Assembly: GCA_914767715.1 (NCBI GenBank)
Contig: OU612075.1
Span: forward strand, 4,400,001 to 4,464,000
Reading direction: 5' to 3'
Source: Membranipora membranacea
Taxonomy: Eukaryota; Bryozoa; Gymnolaemata; Cheilostomatida; Membraniporidae
Length of the DNA: 64,000 bases
The notes below the pieces were generated by a model. The model did no database searches, had not been told where the DNA came from, and worked only from the letters and a program-made list of their open reading frames with translations. Below, one piece after another: positions 48,912-60,986 of the stretch (the stretch's first letter is position 1; each line of letters starts with the position of its first letter). The position numbers and the translations under genes were made by a program.

Positions 48912-50798
48912 TTTCAACTCAAACTTATCACATTTCATTGCAACATATATTTGGTCTAATATAAACAAGATATAAGGCAGGGTCAGAGGACGTAATCTTC
49001 TTTTTGCTTAACTCACAGCATTCCCTAAAATGGAAGCCAGGCCCTGAACACATTTCATTTTTCCTTGCAAAGATCCTTCGGTTAAATCTAAAAATGCTAC
49101 ATATCCTTCTAAGCAACAGCGTACACGCAAATTAATTAGCGTCTTTGTCCAGAATACGTTTCAATATGAAGCGCATAATTCAATTCTAGAGTTTTAATAA
49201 CCAGGTGTTTTGGGCAAATTCCCTTTTGAGTTATCTCCTCAGAGAAGGAGGGAGGGTAACTCTTTGATTGGTGTATGTAAGAAATAAAATTCTGCCAGCA
49301 AGTGATTGTGTTTTGATGACCTAGCAATTTATACCCCCAGGCCCCTTAACTTTCGCTTATATAGATTACTGGTGAAATTTTCTATGACCTAATTGATATG
49401 CTGTTACCATAGACTTAATAACTAAAAATTATTAAGTCTATGCAAGGAGATAGACTCTTTGGTCTATGGTTGTTACCTATTTATTTGTAGTTACAAGGGA
49501 ACGATAAGTGACAATGCACAGTTCAGATACACTCAAACAAAGTAATGCTGACTTGACTAGTACTGGATTCCGCAAAAAAAAGAGATACAGTATGAATAAA
49601 TTCAATTATGACAATCGACCGCATAAGGTGATAAAATTTCTTGTTTTTTCCATATTTTTGATTTCTACCTGTAACAAAGTAAGATCAGCAACTATTACGG
49701 TTACAGTGTTTATTATGTGGCCAAATGATTCTCTGATAAGTGTGTCCGCTTTAGACCCTGTGACGAAAAGTTGGCATAATAAGCGGATATATGCGGCTCT
49801 GATGATCTATAGCAAGCTTGATACAACAAGCACCAAGGCCATTCGCTTTCAGCTTTACTTGAGACACAAATACATTATTCCCTCAATTTCTCTCCACAAT
49901 AAGCAATTTTGGTCAGTTGCAGGTGGCACATCATTGCTATAAATAAGATGTGGTACATCACTATTTATAAGAATGGGGAAAGTTTCCATCATAGTTTAAC
50001 TGTACCCATGTTTATGTTAAAGGAGCCAATGAGGTAATCATTTCTAATTTTACTTTTGTTATCACAAATTACAAATTTAATATGTCGTAGTGATTGCACT
50101 ATTATGTACTCCCTGCGGTTCAAATCAAAGTTGACACATTTTCTCATATGCTGTAATATTTCACTTCCAGTCTTACTGCATATAGTTTCACATGGTTACC
50201 GCTAAGTAGCGTAATCTATCATCAATGTTTTAGCTCCCCATCAGGGATGAAGCATTCAAATATATTTAATTATATTATTTTGTTATTTTATTTTACTACT
50301 GTATATACTGGCTGCAGACTAGAGTCATCAATATGATTTTTAAAGAGGCAGGATGCAGGTAAAATGATAATTTTTTGATAAGTTATATATTGATGAGTAG
50401 CTTTTATTTAGAGTATGTTTGAGTCTAAAACTCTGCCCATATTGCTGGAAGTGGTATGCCATTATCAGCCGCTTTCCCATGTAGTTCTGTCCCGATCAAG
50501 CTGTTGGCCTGCATACGCACTGAGTTTCCTTAATACACCATGGTTAATTTCGAAATGTTTAATGAATAAATTTTTGCTTGGCCAAACAGAAGAATTCCTG
50601 GTGGGATTTAGAGTGTTAAGAAAGATTTTATCTGTTCCTTACTGCAATCATAAGTTGGTATTTACATATTGTGTATCTCTCAAAGTGCAACACTCTCGGT
50701 TCAGATAACAGTCAGTTGATTAGAAAGTAAAGTCTTGATTTCAAAGGATAAAACCATATTAATACGATAATCTTTAATATAATTTTATATATGATTAT
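48912..50798. other. 3' flank of NHL copy 2; hairpin and unsupported ORFs
   Basis: A perfect hairpin (14-base arms 49408-49421 and 49429-49442, 7-base loop) sits in a longer imperfect inverted repeat flanked by ACCATAGAC and GTCTATGGT, which looks like a small foldback element. An open frame of 144 codons at 49508-49942 (+) has a hydrophobic segment (VIKFLVFSIFLIST) but no splice support and no family; it may be chance. A frame at 50415-50708 (+) is equally unsupported. Confidence 0.4.
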
Positions 50799-50999
50799 TG
50801 AGGCAACCAACAAGAGGCATATTATAGCTAGCACAATACATTCTGCAGATTAATCTAGAAAAACAAACAATCAGTGGAGGAATAAAATTAGCTCCTGAGT
50901 GAAAATAACGTCACTTATCCTACCAAGCTGTGATCAGACACATTGCTATATTTTATACTGAAATAAAATCAAATTATTTTGCTCTAAGCTTATCCTAAA
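50799..50999 (+). promoter_or_regulatory. Conserved proximal promoter of GPI-family member A
   Basis: The 200 bases before the ATG match the upstream region of member C (62175-61964 on the minus strand). Shared landmarks in order: CAACAAGAGGCATATTATAG, AAACAAACAATCAGTG, CTTATCCTACCAAGCTGTGA, and CATTGCTATATT (50941-50952), a TATA-like box about 50 bases before the ATG. Member B keeps AAACAAACA and CATCGCTATATT. Confidence 0.65.
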
Positions 51000-51854
51000 A
51001 TGGCAAGAATTTCTTCGATGATTATTCTGGTTGGTGTGATGCTTCTCGGTCTAGTGATCTTAGATTCAGGTGAGACTTAGTAATTAGTCTAGTCTAAGTG
51101 CTCAGACCACTGCAATTCGAGTTACTGGCATCACTTTTTGTCTGATAATTGGATGCCACTGATTTGCACTGCAGCCTTCTGAGCACATAGGACCAGATCT
51201 TGTACACTATCATCATTATTATTTGCTCTGGAAAAGTGATTGTACACTGAGGAATAGTTAACTCCCACACATACCGAAGTGAAAAAAACGGTAAATTACT
51301 GCATATATGCTATCATGTGCCTGATCTCAATGGGAACTTGATTTATGGGCTACTTTTTTCCTCGTCTCTTCTCTATCTGAACTCGGTAACACTCATGGTA
51401 TTCTGTTTAAACATCCTGTGTATCATGTCATAATGATTTCCTTTCACAGCAATATGATTTGTCGCAAGTTATGCTCTATATTGTAATATCAGAAAATGAC
51501 CACCCAAATATTATGTTCCCTGTCACAGTAAAGAGACGGACTACCACTACCAAAACACCAAGAAAATGATCGTATTAATACGTAACATCAAATTATTTTC
51601 AATGGAGTCTCCAAAAATCTTGTATTAACCAATGCTAAGAACTGGTTGACAATCACAAGGAATTTTTAGGAATGTCTCTATTGCGTTGTTGGTACTCACT
51701 CTCTTCCTTTTTTGCAGTGGAGGCACAGAATGTAACAACGAAATCCCCAACAACAACACCAGGTTCAGGAGCATCAGCAAATACAACTTCATTTGCCATT
51801 CTCTTCATCAGTACTCTGGCCATGTTCTTTTACAACTCATCACTCTTTCAGTAA
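51000..51854 (+). CDS. Small GPI-anchored Thr-rich protein, member A
   Basis: Two exons: 51000-51069 and 51718-51854, joined in phase 1. The product is 68 residues. Exon 1 codes a signal peptide (MARISSMIILVGVMLLGLVI). After cleavage near VEA a stalk of about 25 residues remains (QNVTTKSPTTTPGSGASANT), rich in Thr, Ser and Pro with two NxT sequons. The C-terminus is hydrophobic (FAILFISTLAMFFYN) after a small-residue region, as in GPI-attachment signals, though it ends with a few polar residues. The mature chain would be a short O- and N-glycosylated surface peptide. No known family recognised; CD52-like small GPI peptides are an analogy only. Members B, C and D share the plan. An extra exon-like piece lies in its intron at 51529-51569. 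Confidence 0.82.
51091..51190. mobile_element. MITE-like palindromic element in member A intron
   Basis: It starts AGTCTAAGTGCTCAGACCAC and ends with the imperfect complement near TTCTGAGCACATAGGA, as in the element at 23306-23407. It begins about 20 bases after the first exon's donor. A short fragment sits at the same place in member C (61865-61880). Confidence 0.65.
51529..51569 (+). pseudogene. Exon-like relic or alternative last exon in member A
   Basis: After a good acceptor (CCCTGTCACAG, ending 51528) the frame that follows the first exon reads VKRRTTTTKTPRK and then a TGA. It has the Thr/Lys/Pro composition of the family's stalk. If used, it would give a secreted product without an anchor. 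It may be a dead duplicate of the second exon. Confidence 0.4.
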
Positions 51855-51859
51855 TCTAC

Positions 51860-53630
51860 GAGTCATCAGTTGACCCATAGACCACTACAGTTCAGGTATT
51901 GCCCTTGTGACACTTTGTAACTTATTTTAAATTGCCTTTTCTTTGCTCAGGCTGAGAACATCTCTATTAGCTAAACTGATATATGGATCAGAATATAATC
52001 TCTCTGTCTGACAAATGAAGTACTTCTGTAATGTACTGATGTTAAGATGTGTATTTTTAGTTTCTATTATTATAGATACATATAATTGTATTACTTTTTT
52101 TTATTAAAAGTGAAACTCGATAGGTGTATGTATGTATGTTGACCTGAATTAGATTTTATGTTCACTTGGGTTTTTTTATAGGGGAACTTTAGATTTTAGG
52201 CCCAGTTTAATTTGACGGCCTTGTAGTGATTTCTATTGTCTTACACTGACTGATAAAGTTTGGAGTCATTGATAGGTTGATTTACTCTTATCGCGCTTTC
52301 CACGAACCACTACAATGAAAAGTAACCTGTTTCTTCTGTTTTTGCTCTGTTTTGTATGCAAAATACACATGACACACTATTGAAATCAGAGCCTGTTTTT
52401 CTCACCACAATAGGATGATCCGGGCATAATGAATTGAAACCGAAATTCACTTTTAGCACCAATCTGTGAAAAAGGTGGCGGGGGGGGGGGGGGTTGATAT
52501 CATATAGATATAAATATACACATAAACATAATCATCTAAATGAATTTATAGGTTAAAATTTTTTGATATTATATTGTTACATTGTGGGATAGCCAGAACA
52601 TGTTTTCAGTCATTACACTTCATCTATACAAATGTTTGACGGGACAAAGTTACGAATGAATCGGACAAATTGCAAGTCCACAAATGGTCAGAGCCTATGC
52701 TTTGTAAAAATACTCAAAGTTAAATTGTTGTAAACAGTAACAGAAATAATCTTGATTCTAGCATCTTTTGTTTTCAAGGTGTACCTAGAGCAGCTGAATA
52801 CTGCTGAATTATATATAGAATGGTAATATTGCGCCAGGATTTGTGATTTCATTAAAGATTGGTTTGGTTTGGAGTTGTGAGATTTCGGTACTGAAACTTA
52901 CTTATGGCATATAGAATTATAATATGATTACCTGTAGTATTCAAAGCTAATCCTATATCTATGTCGAGGAGCTGTAACATTCAAATCAACAGTCTGTGAG
53001 GTCTTAATTTGGTGAAAAGAGTGGTATTTTAGTTTGGTATTCTATGTCTACTACTCAAATAATGTTTTTGTTATTGGGTCAATAAACTTTTGTTGTGGAA
53101 GGTCATTGCATTGATATTTCCCAAAAAAAACTGCTGATGAGCACTCTGTCTGCAGGATAGCCTTGTGTCATAGTTTATCTCTGTAGTATAATGATGGTGG
53201 CACTGCTAATGAGATAGCAAAGCCAATTTTTCATTGAGGCCTAAATATTTCCAAATTGCGGGTTTGACTGTTTTCCTAAACTAGGTATTCAATCTGGGTG
53301 TATTAATTCATGCCCTACGCACGCCTTAACAGTTCGCACGTGAGCCTAGTGGCTGATGAGAGAGTGCCGTCCACTCGGTAGCTAAGTGCTCAAACTCTAC
53401 CTCTATCCAGGTCGCTGGTAGTGACGACACCTTCCAAATTATATCTGTCTTGACCCAGCCTCTGGACTGCATACTCCCCTTTAAGTAAAAAATTCGACAT
53501 ATTCCTTCATACTATTTAGAGTTTGTATTTAAATACCCGCTATCACCCAGCGATTTGATGCCGGTTTTTTAGTACGACCCACTCAAACTATAAAACAGTC
53601 ATCAACATAAGGCTCTTCTGACTGTCACAA
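51860..53630. other. Spacer between members A and B
   Basis: It holds the 3' UTR of member A, a G homopolymer near 52480, and a segment at about 53140-53310 that resembles 57955-58160 (shared order of motifs CTCTG.AG.ATA..GATGG, CATTTCCAAATT-like and GTTTTCC). No exon recognised. Confidence 0.45.
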
Positions 53631-53631
53631 A

Positions 53632-53765
53632 AATCTAGAAAAACAAACAGCATGTGAGGGATAAAATAAGGGCCTCTCTCAAAATATCATCACTCACCTT
53701 ACCAAGTGTTGAATGAATACATCGCTATATTTCATTCTGAAGTTGATTACTGATTCGCTGGCAAG
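53632..53765 (+). promoter_or_regulatory. Proximal promoter of GPI-family member B
   Basis: It keeps the order AAACAAACA, GATAAAAT, CTTACCAAG, CATCGCTATATT seen before member A, but is more diverged. The TATA-like box (53720-53731) is about 40 bases before the ATG. Confidence 0.55.
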
Positions 53766-54941
53766 ATGGCAAGAATTTCTCTGATGATTATTTTGGTCGG
53801 TGTGGTGCTTCTTGCTCTAGGGATGAACCATTCAGGTGAGACTTAACGCTTGTATCTTTCCTATCATTACCATCTTAGCAAATATAAAAGTGATGGAGCA
53901 TGGAACAATAATTAACTCCCACAATGCATTGTCACCCTGAATATCAAATGTGTTCAGATAAATTACACGATACTATTACGATTACGATGCTATTATGGAC
54001 CTCAAATACAAGCAAAAAAGCGCTTTTCTTTAATTATTAATGTTCTGGAAGACGCAGATTTTAATAGTTAATTAAAAAGAACCTTGTTGACCCCTGAAAC
54101 ATAAAACACAATATTCAGTATGGAGTTTAAAATATTGATAGAAAAGATTAGTCGGAGTTGTTTACCTTTACTAGAGACAGAGTTCATGGATATACTTGCG
54201 CTGGGCGGTAGAGTTTTTAAAATAAATGAGTACAAAAACTTTGAAAGTGTTGGTTTACCAAAATTTGTTCTAGATTAAAGTTTTACTATTGGGCGGCTAT
54301 TCTGCCAAATACTGATGATGTCCATCAGATTTGCAGACAAGGTGTTAAATATTTTGGGAAACTTTCTAATGAGCAATGTAATGAAAAGATGGAGCCTGCA
54401 CACTTTGCTGTTCCACTTAAAATGTATATCACGCATGATGACAGGAAACTTCAGTCATTTTCTGAGCTGTTTTAACTGGTACAAGAACAAGTTTGTTTTT
54501 AAATCACTGCAAAAAGACTTGTCACCATATAAGTCACAACGAACAATTATTTATTTCCTGTCCCGAAAAATATCTTTTATTAGCTTATTGACACATACTA
54601 ACTCGTTACATAGGGAATGTTCTAACGACAATTTGTGATATCCACTCTGTTTCCCTTTTGCAGCTGAGGTGGCTGCTACATATACAACAGTAACACCACC
54701 AATTCCATCAACAACCCCAAAACCCACAACAACCGCAAAACCCACAACAACTCCCAAAACAACCCAAACAACAAAACCCATAACAACATCTACATCAACC
54801 TCAACAACACCAGCTGGAGCTTATAAAAGTAGTACTAAGAGCATCATAAACACAACACCGACTTCAGGAGCCAACAGCTTAGTCAGCGCCATAGCCATAC
54901 TCGTAGTCAGCATATTTTGCTCATGTGTTTCTTTAATTTAA
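53766..54941 (+). CDS. Small GPI-anchored Thr/Pro-rich protein, member B
   Basis: Two exons, 53766-53835 and 54664-54941, joined in phase 1. The product is 115 residues. The first exon is again 70 bases and codes MARISLMIILVGVVLLALGM. The second codes a mucin-like stalk with repeats of the type KPTTTAKPTTTPKTT and a Ser/Thr run (TTSTSTSTTPAG), then GANS and a hydrophobic tail (LVSAIAILVVSIFCSCVSLI) that fits a GPI signal (site likely in the SGANS region). The stalk is lysine-bearing and about twice as long as in member A. An open coding-like segment on the same strand lies in its intron (54271-54474). Confidence 0.85.
54271..54474 (+). other. Coding-like segment inside member B intron
   Basis: On the plus strand one frame reads KFYYWAAILPNTDDVHQICR and continues about 45 more codons with a protein-like composition (NEQCNEKMEPAHFAVPLKMY) to a stop. 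No splice signal and no known family. It could be a relic of an inserted gene or a chance frame. Confidence 0.25.
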
Positions 54942-57900
54942 TCGTACTTCATCACAACGAGGTGGAGCTCGAAAAAAATCACTTCTCAGCTATTCCCCTT
55001 ATTATTTTATTTATAGTTATTATAACTTACATACTTTGTATGGCTAGTGATAGTGCCAGGCTGTCATATGCTACAGATCTGATATAAAATAGTATGTTTG
55101 TTTATGTGTATCTTTATCATAGACATAAACATGGACATGGTGTGTTTTGTCTATATGTTCTTTATCTGAATATTTTTCTGTTTTTATCAGTGACTGACAA
55201 ATGAAGTACTTGTGTACCGATGTTAGGATGGTGTCACATCGGAAATGTCTCATTACAGAAATAAGAATGTGAATTCTTTAAGATTTTATATTACATAGAT
55301 ATTGATGCATATTGTTGATTTGTTGAGTAAATGTCCATCTGGCAGATACTATACAGTAAAACATGGAAGCTCTCTGGGGAGAGACTGTTTTCTGCGTCAT
55401 ATCACTATTATTTTAAACGAAATACTTTTTTAGACAGAGATTTGATTTTTTATTCCAAGTGTCTTCGCTTTTTCTTGCTGATTCAAAGTGCCAGCAATTA
55501 CACTGTATTTCGCGACTCATTTTTTCTTTTAATAATGCTGTCAGTGATAGTAATAAAATCCATCCATCCATCGTAACGACAGCTGTTTTTAAACTTTTCA
55601 AAGTTGGTAAACTGATGTTTAAAATTTGTAGTCAAGTTATTGTATGAAGAGTTTTTCTAGGTCTTTTGTGAATTGTTAAACGCCTTTTTATGGCTTGGTT
55701 TGGAGTCTCCGTCCATATTTTGAAATACAGCTAGGGATAAACTTCATCGATTTTTTTTGTCTAGCTCCATGTTTTTACATTCTTCCTCCCAGCTTGTATC
55801 TAAAATACACAAACTAATATGATTGACTTACACAACAGGAAGGCAGAGAACCTTTGGTTAAATTGAAACCAGCACACATCAGTGTTTTCATGTTTTTGCT
55901 CGAATACATTCATATCTTGGAGCAACTTGAACAATTGATTTTTGCTCGAGTTGTCAGAGAGTTGAACCCAAGTTGGTTGAAAATCACTGCCAGTGATATA
56001 TAAAATGCAATCAAGATTAAGATATAAGTATTAGTTTAACTTGGTTTGTTTGGATGGTGCTTATTCCCCCCCCCCCCCCAAAACACTACAAAAAACAAAT
56101 GTGTCCTTCAGTTTGAGTTTTTGCACCGTTTGGCTGGCAATGGACAAATATCAAAGTCTCAAAATTCAAGTTTGTATTGTCCATGGACCATGATCGCATA
56201 GATAAGTAGTAAGGCATTGGCTTATTGATACAGACTAACATATATACTGCTCCAAGTGGGTTGAAATTAAATTGATGCTGTATTGAAACCATAAAATACA
56301 CCTATTGGCTAAGATCAAAGTGTCACTGCCAATGGCCGATTAGTGCCAGTTCAGATTTGGCAGCTTGCTGCACACCCACGATTAGGAGGTCCACCATAGC
56401 CTCACCTCTAGGATGCATTCTAGTTTTCTAGGATGTATCACATTCCCAGTAAGAGGATTTAGGGCACCTTGCATCCCTCTTTAGTGGCAGCCCAATCTTC
56501 TGTTTCTTACTAAACAGCAAATACAACATGAAATGTAAATTAGAAGAAACAATGGTGTTGATATCATCATGATGCATCATGGGATAGCATGTGTGTTCTT
56601 ATCAGCCACCAAGTGATCACCCACCTATGCAAATGAGGTTAAGAATTTGGTCAATGAATTACTTGAGAGTTAAATCTCAGTGGTAAGTTTGATTCTCAGA
56701 AAATCAAATAACTTAAAGAACTACAAAATTTAATAGGAGAAGTTGTTGACATGATAAATCAAACATTATTTTGGAAATTATCCTCTCAGAGAAGGAAAGA
56801 TGGTCACTACATTAGAGCTTTCAGTCTGCTTTCTGATGTCAATTCCTGAGCGGCCACAATTTATGATGTTACCGGTGATGGTTGTTACATACACCCTTAG
56901 ACTACTCACATTGGACTGTGCTTTCAAGCAGAGAAATATATCTGTGGTTCATTGTCAAAAACATAGCACAGACACAGCTGGTGCCAAACTGGTAAAAATT
57001 GCATAGCAATGTCACTCCATACCCTACTTCAGGCTAACATGGGATCCGAGGCTACCATTCTCTGCAAAACTTGATTCAAAGCACTTGCTATCACCTTCAG
57101 AGTGGCAGCATATACATGCAAGCCTAGCAAAGAACAGCGGTTAGGATTATTAATCGAGAATAGGCCGAGAAACCTTGAATCATAAGGCAGAACAGTCAGA
57201 GTAGTAGAGAATATTATAGGGTTAATTTACAGAGCTCACTGACACATCACCTTACTCAACAATTACGAAAAACTGGACCAGGAAACAAAAAGGTAAACTT
57301 TACACACCCGTTTTATCTTGACTGCCACTTTATACATAACTAAGGTTGGGTTGAATTACAAAACAAACCCCTTTAGAGTGCTTCCCTTAGTTGTTTTTAT
57401 TTTGTCTAAAGATAAAATAAAATAGATAACTAACTAACTTCCCTCTTCGTCACTGTGTCCATACTCAAATTTCAAGTGACTAGGATATGACTCAGAAAGA
57501 CAATCACCGCCGTATGTCAAACAAGAATCAACTTATATATCTTGTAATAAAAATAGGAATATTACGCTATATTTGTAAAATGATAAAGAATTGCAACACT
57601 CTTTTTCTGACTCCCCCTGGTCTTATCTATCAGCAATATAGAGTGTATTATGTTTGTAACAATTTGTACCAGGAACTTAGAGCCACAGATAACAGCTCGG
57701 GAGCGTTGAATTTTGAGAGTTTGATATTTGCATAAACCATATTAATCTAGACCAAAGTACATCGGCTCAACTTTTGGCGAAAAACTTGTGATTGAAAGAG
57801 GAAGTTGCCAATTTTCAGCAGGGATATAGACGTCACATGATTCCAATTGATGCAGCTTGAAGACTCCCATTGTGCAGCTTACCATCTCATTTCTTGATTT

Positions 57901-58910
57901 CCAACCTTCAGTGCATTTGGCATTTTTTGTTGTGACATTAGAAGATCATGAAATTCTGCCTGCATGATAGTCTTGTGACATCATCTATCTCTGCAGCATA
58001 GCGATGGTGACACTGACTTCCATCAAGTAAGGCAACTCCAAGAGTTCAAGTTTATGGGATGGGAAAGCTAAGCATTCCGTTTAGGCTCATATATTTCCAA
58101 ATTTTGGGTTCCTATTGTTTTTCCAATTCTAGTGAATTCTATGTGAATTAATCCAGGCCCTAACAATTAGATCCACCTTCAATCTGAAGCCTGAGGATGA
58201 TGAGAATCCGAAATCATTTACCCAAGTCGTTTTGTTACCCTCTAGTCATTTTGTTACCCTAATCTTTTCGTTACCCTAATCTTGTCGTTACCCTATAGTT
58301 GTTTTGTAATCCAAGACAAAAAAGTTTCACTGTCTACTAAACACCTCTCCATAGTTTTAAAAAAGAGGTTATATTTTACAGGCAATCTCACGAACTGGTA
58401 AACAATTTGGAAAAGGTCTAGGCCAATGGAAACCTAGAACGAGCTCTTCCACAATTTTTTTTAAATACAACAACCCAGTCTGCACTGCAGGGAAGACGAG
58501 CTTTTACTTGGTGGACATTGAATTCCATATCTGGAATAGCATCATTAGCTTTCTTCTGCCAAACAATGGCCTCCAATAAAAAGGCGGTCCCTAGTAGCAT
58601 TCTAGGAAAGCCCAAATGATCGACAGTGTACGCATTTTATTTCTGTATGCAGTTTTGTAAACAGGTCAATTTCCCAGGCTATATTATTGATGCTAGTAGG
58701 GACAGTCAATCAAATCCATGGCAGATGAGTCCCTGTGATGAGTGTTCTAACTCTATGATGTTATGATACTATTAGAATTTAATTCAGTATTTGCGGAGCA
58801 TGATGGGGCAGTGGGTGTGTTATAAATGCTGTATAAGGGAGATAGCATCTGTCAAAATATTTATCAGATTATTGCAAAGCTACTCATCACAAATACTGAC
58901 CAGCCACCCA
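54942..58910. other. Long stretch without a supported gene
   Basis: Contains the 3' UTR of member B, a C homopolymer near 56068, and an imperfect tandem array of TTTTGTTACCCTAATC-like units at about 58229-58312. The segment 57955-58160 resembles 53140-53310, which precedes member B, so it may mark an old duplication whose gene is lost. Short ORFs lack support. Confidence 0.4.
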
Positions 58911-59135
58911 CTGCAGGCCCGTAGTTATAGGGAAAGGCAGGGAGGTGATGCCTCCCTTAGAATGTTAAGTAGAGTGGTCTAAAAATGCAATAGTTGAATA
59001 TTCCAGGTCAGAGTCAGCTCATCTGGGACTTCTATATACTATTTATATACCTCGAATCTTTGGAGGCTGGCGTGACATCAAGCTCTGAAGGATAATCGCC
59101 TCCCCTACCAGAATTTTTGAAGCTACGGCCCTGCA
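58911..59135. repeat. Dispersed repeat, inverted partner at 63036-63255
   Basis: Shared landmarks are CAGGCCCGTAGTTATAGG-type start, GATGCCTCCCTTAGAATG, ATATTCCAGGTCAGA.TCAGCTC and CTACGGCCCTG. The partner lies 4.1 kb away in opposite orientation, flanking member C. Confidence 0.7.
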
Positions 59136-59514
59136 CTGATAAGAATATCACATCGGTGCCTCCTCCTCTCAAATAGGGTTTGTAGTGTCATTATAAAAAT
59201 TTTCTTATTCACAGAATCGGGCACACCAAGATCAAGTTTGATCCTATTTGCCCGCAGTACAGTCATTCCCAGTCTACTGATGAGGCCTTTTGCCTTCGTT
59301 GCCTTCGGCTCACAACCTTAATGCAAGCAAATTTGATCATGTTTGATCTACGGCACACCAATCGCATTATTCGAGTAATACATTGAGCTATGTTTAAGCT
59401 CCGATATCATGGCAATTACTTGGCATAGAAATGGTGGTCAGGAATTTTTTTCATGCGTATCCCATAATGCAACAAGTTACAAATTAAAACCAACATATTA
59501 TTTAGAGCCCACCG

Positions 59515-59889
59515 TTGTCACAAATTAGCACAGTGAATTTTACAGTCTCAACAAAGCTTTCAACCAACTTGATGCAATATATGCCTGCTTCTTATCAATG
59601 CAACCATGGTAATGATCAAAACAAACTTGAATTTCAAGACCTCAGTATTTGTACATTACCAACCAAACCGTGTAAAAAGTCAAACAACGGCACGATCATG
59701 ATTGCAGTGGCTCATGCGTTTATTGTAGTGTTTGGGAGGAGCTATATACTCCAGCCAACCCAAACGATTGGGAAAGTGGTTGATGATGAAATGCCTCTAC
59801 CAGCATCCCGCCACCGTTTGAGTGCTTGTTGGCTTTCACAACCTAATAAAGCTGACTCTCATAAACCTTTGTCAAGCAGCTTGCCTTAG
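59515..59889 (+). pseudogene. Open frame related to the fragment at 43250-43346
   Basis: A 124-codon frame. Its C-terminal part (TIGKVVDDEMPLPASRHRLS) parallels GEGKAVDNEMLPPAIQHSLS at 43250-43346. Conserved residues are GK, VD, EM, PA and LSAC. Directly after it comes an inverted copy of the repeat-block sequence (59915-60070). The same pair of neighbours suggests a shared mobile sequence. No family recognised. Confidence 0.3.
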
Positions 59890-59914
59890 TTCTTGAAGGT
59901 TGTTACTGGATGTC

Positions 59915-60070
59915 AATCAATGCATAAAACAAAAGTTGCCAGATTATTAGCTTTATTTAGATCCTGACACGAACTAGTCATATACTGATGGCATATCTCC
60001 ACAAATAGCCTGCTACATGTATGTATTTTACGATTGATCCATAAATTAGTATCGATGTTGGCTTTGCATC
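59915..60070 (-). repeat. Inverted fragment of the repeat-block sequence
   Basis: The reverse complement matches about 32700-32850 and 41030-41170: landmarks TTTATGGATCA, AAAATACAT, GCTATTTGTGGAGATATGCC and TGCATTGATTGAC. This shows that the block's sequence is dispersed and not only local. Confidence 0.7.
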
Positions 60071-60783
60071 CAATGTTACAGACTTGTTACCAAAGGTTTG
60101 CTGGGGTGCCTGTTTTTTATGTACACATGGGTTACAGAGTGAAATGATGTGTATGATATTCATAGTTTACTGTGTAGCGATGCTCTATTTTTAGATACAA
60201 CAGGAGGAAGGTTCAAGATAAAAATAGATCATCAGTGTAGTAGACTGTAATAGACCTTCAAAACACAATGGACACTCCAGACTGAGTCATCATAAGGCTT
60301 TCAATAACGCAAAACAATCCTGTCAAAACAAAATAATATAAAAAAGTATTCATTGAAAAATCTGAATTCAAATTTGAAATCAGGTCACCAATCGCCACAA
60401 TGTCAAGAATAGCTAGATAGTGATTTTGTTTCTGAAACTAAATACGTAACAATATCTATCAAAATCTGTATGATAACAAATCATTGAGAAAGTATTCATT
60501 CTAAGCTAAGTGATAAGACATGTCTGGTCTGGCAGTATCCTAACATCAGTACACAAGTACTTCATTGTTAGTCATGGATGATACAGATTACAGAAAACGT
60601 AACAGATATGGAAAGACATTGTTATGTCAGATAGTTTTGTACTGTGTAGCGGCCTGGCACCAGTTTGAGTAAGGCGGATGTCATTAGCTGTATGAAGTAT
60701 GGAAGTTTAAATAATTCACAGAGCTTTATAAGGGAAATAGTTCTTTTTTGGCTGACAGTTTTATGATTTGAAGGATGGTTGTA

Positions 60784-60955
60784 TTAAAGAAGAGCATGAG
60801 CAAAGGTGCTGGCAAAGAGAACAGCGATGGCGCTGATTGCGCTGGCAGCCCCTGAAGTTGTAGTTTGGTTATTTGCGCCAGTTACTGTAACTGCTGAACC
60901 ACCTGAACCTCCTGCGGCTTGTGTTGTTACTTGTGTTGTTACTTGAGTTGTTGTA

Positions 60956-60986
<31 letters not shown>

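Noticed and set aside
49508-49942. 144-codon frame as a real gene
   Set aside because: No splice sites, promoter or family; composition fits chance in AT-rich DNA. Kept only as a note in the flank entry.
54551-54781. Minus-strand Val/Gly-rich frame
   Set aside because: Antisense shadow of the Thr-rich exon of member B.
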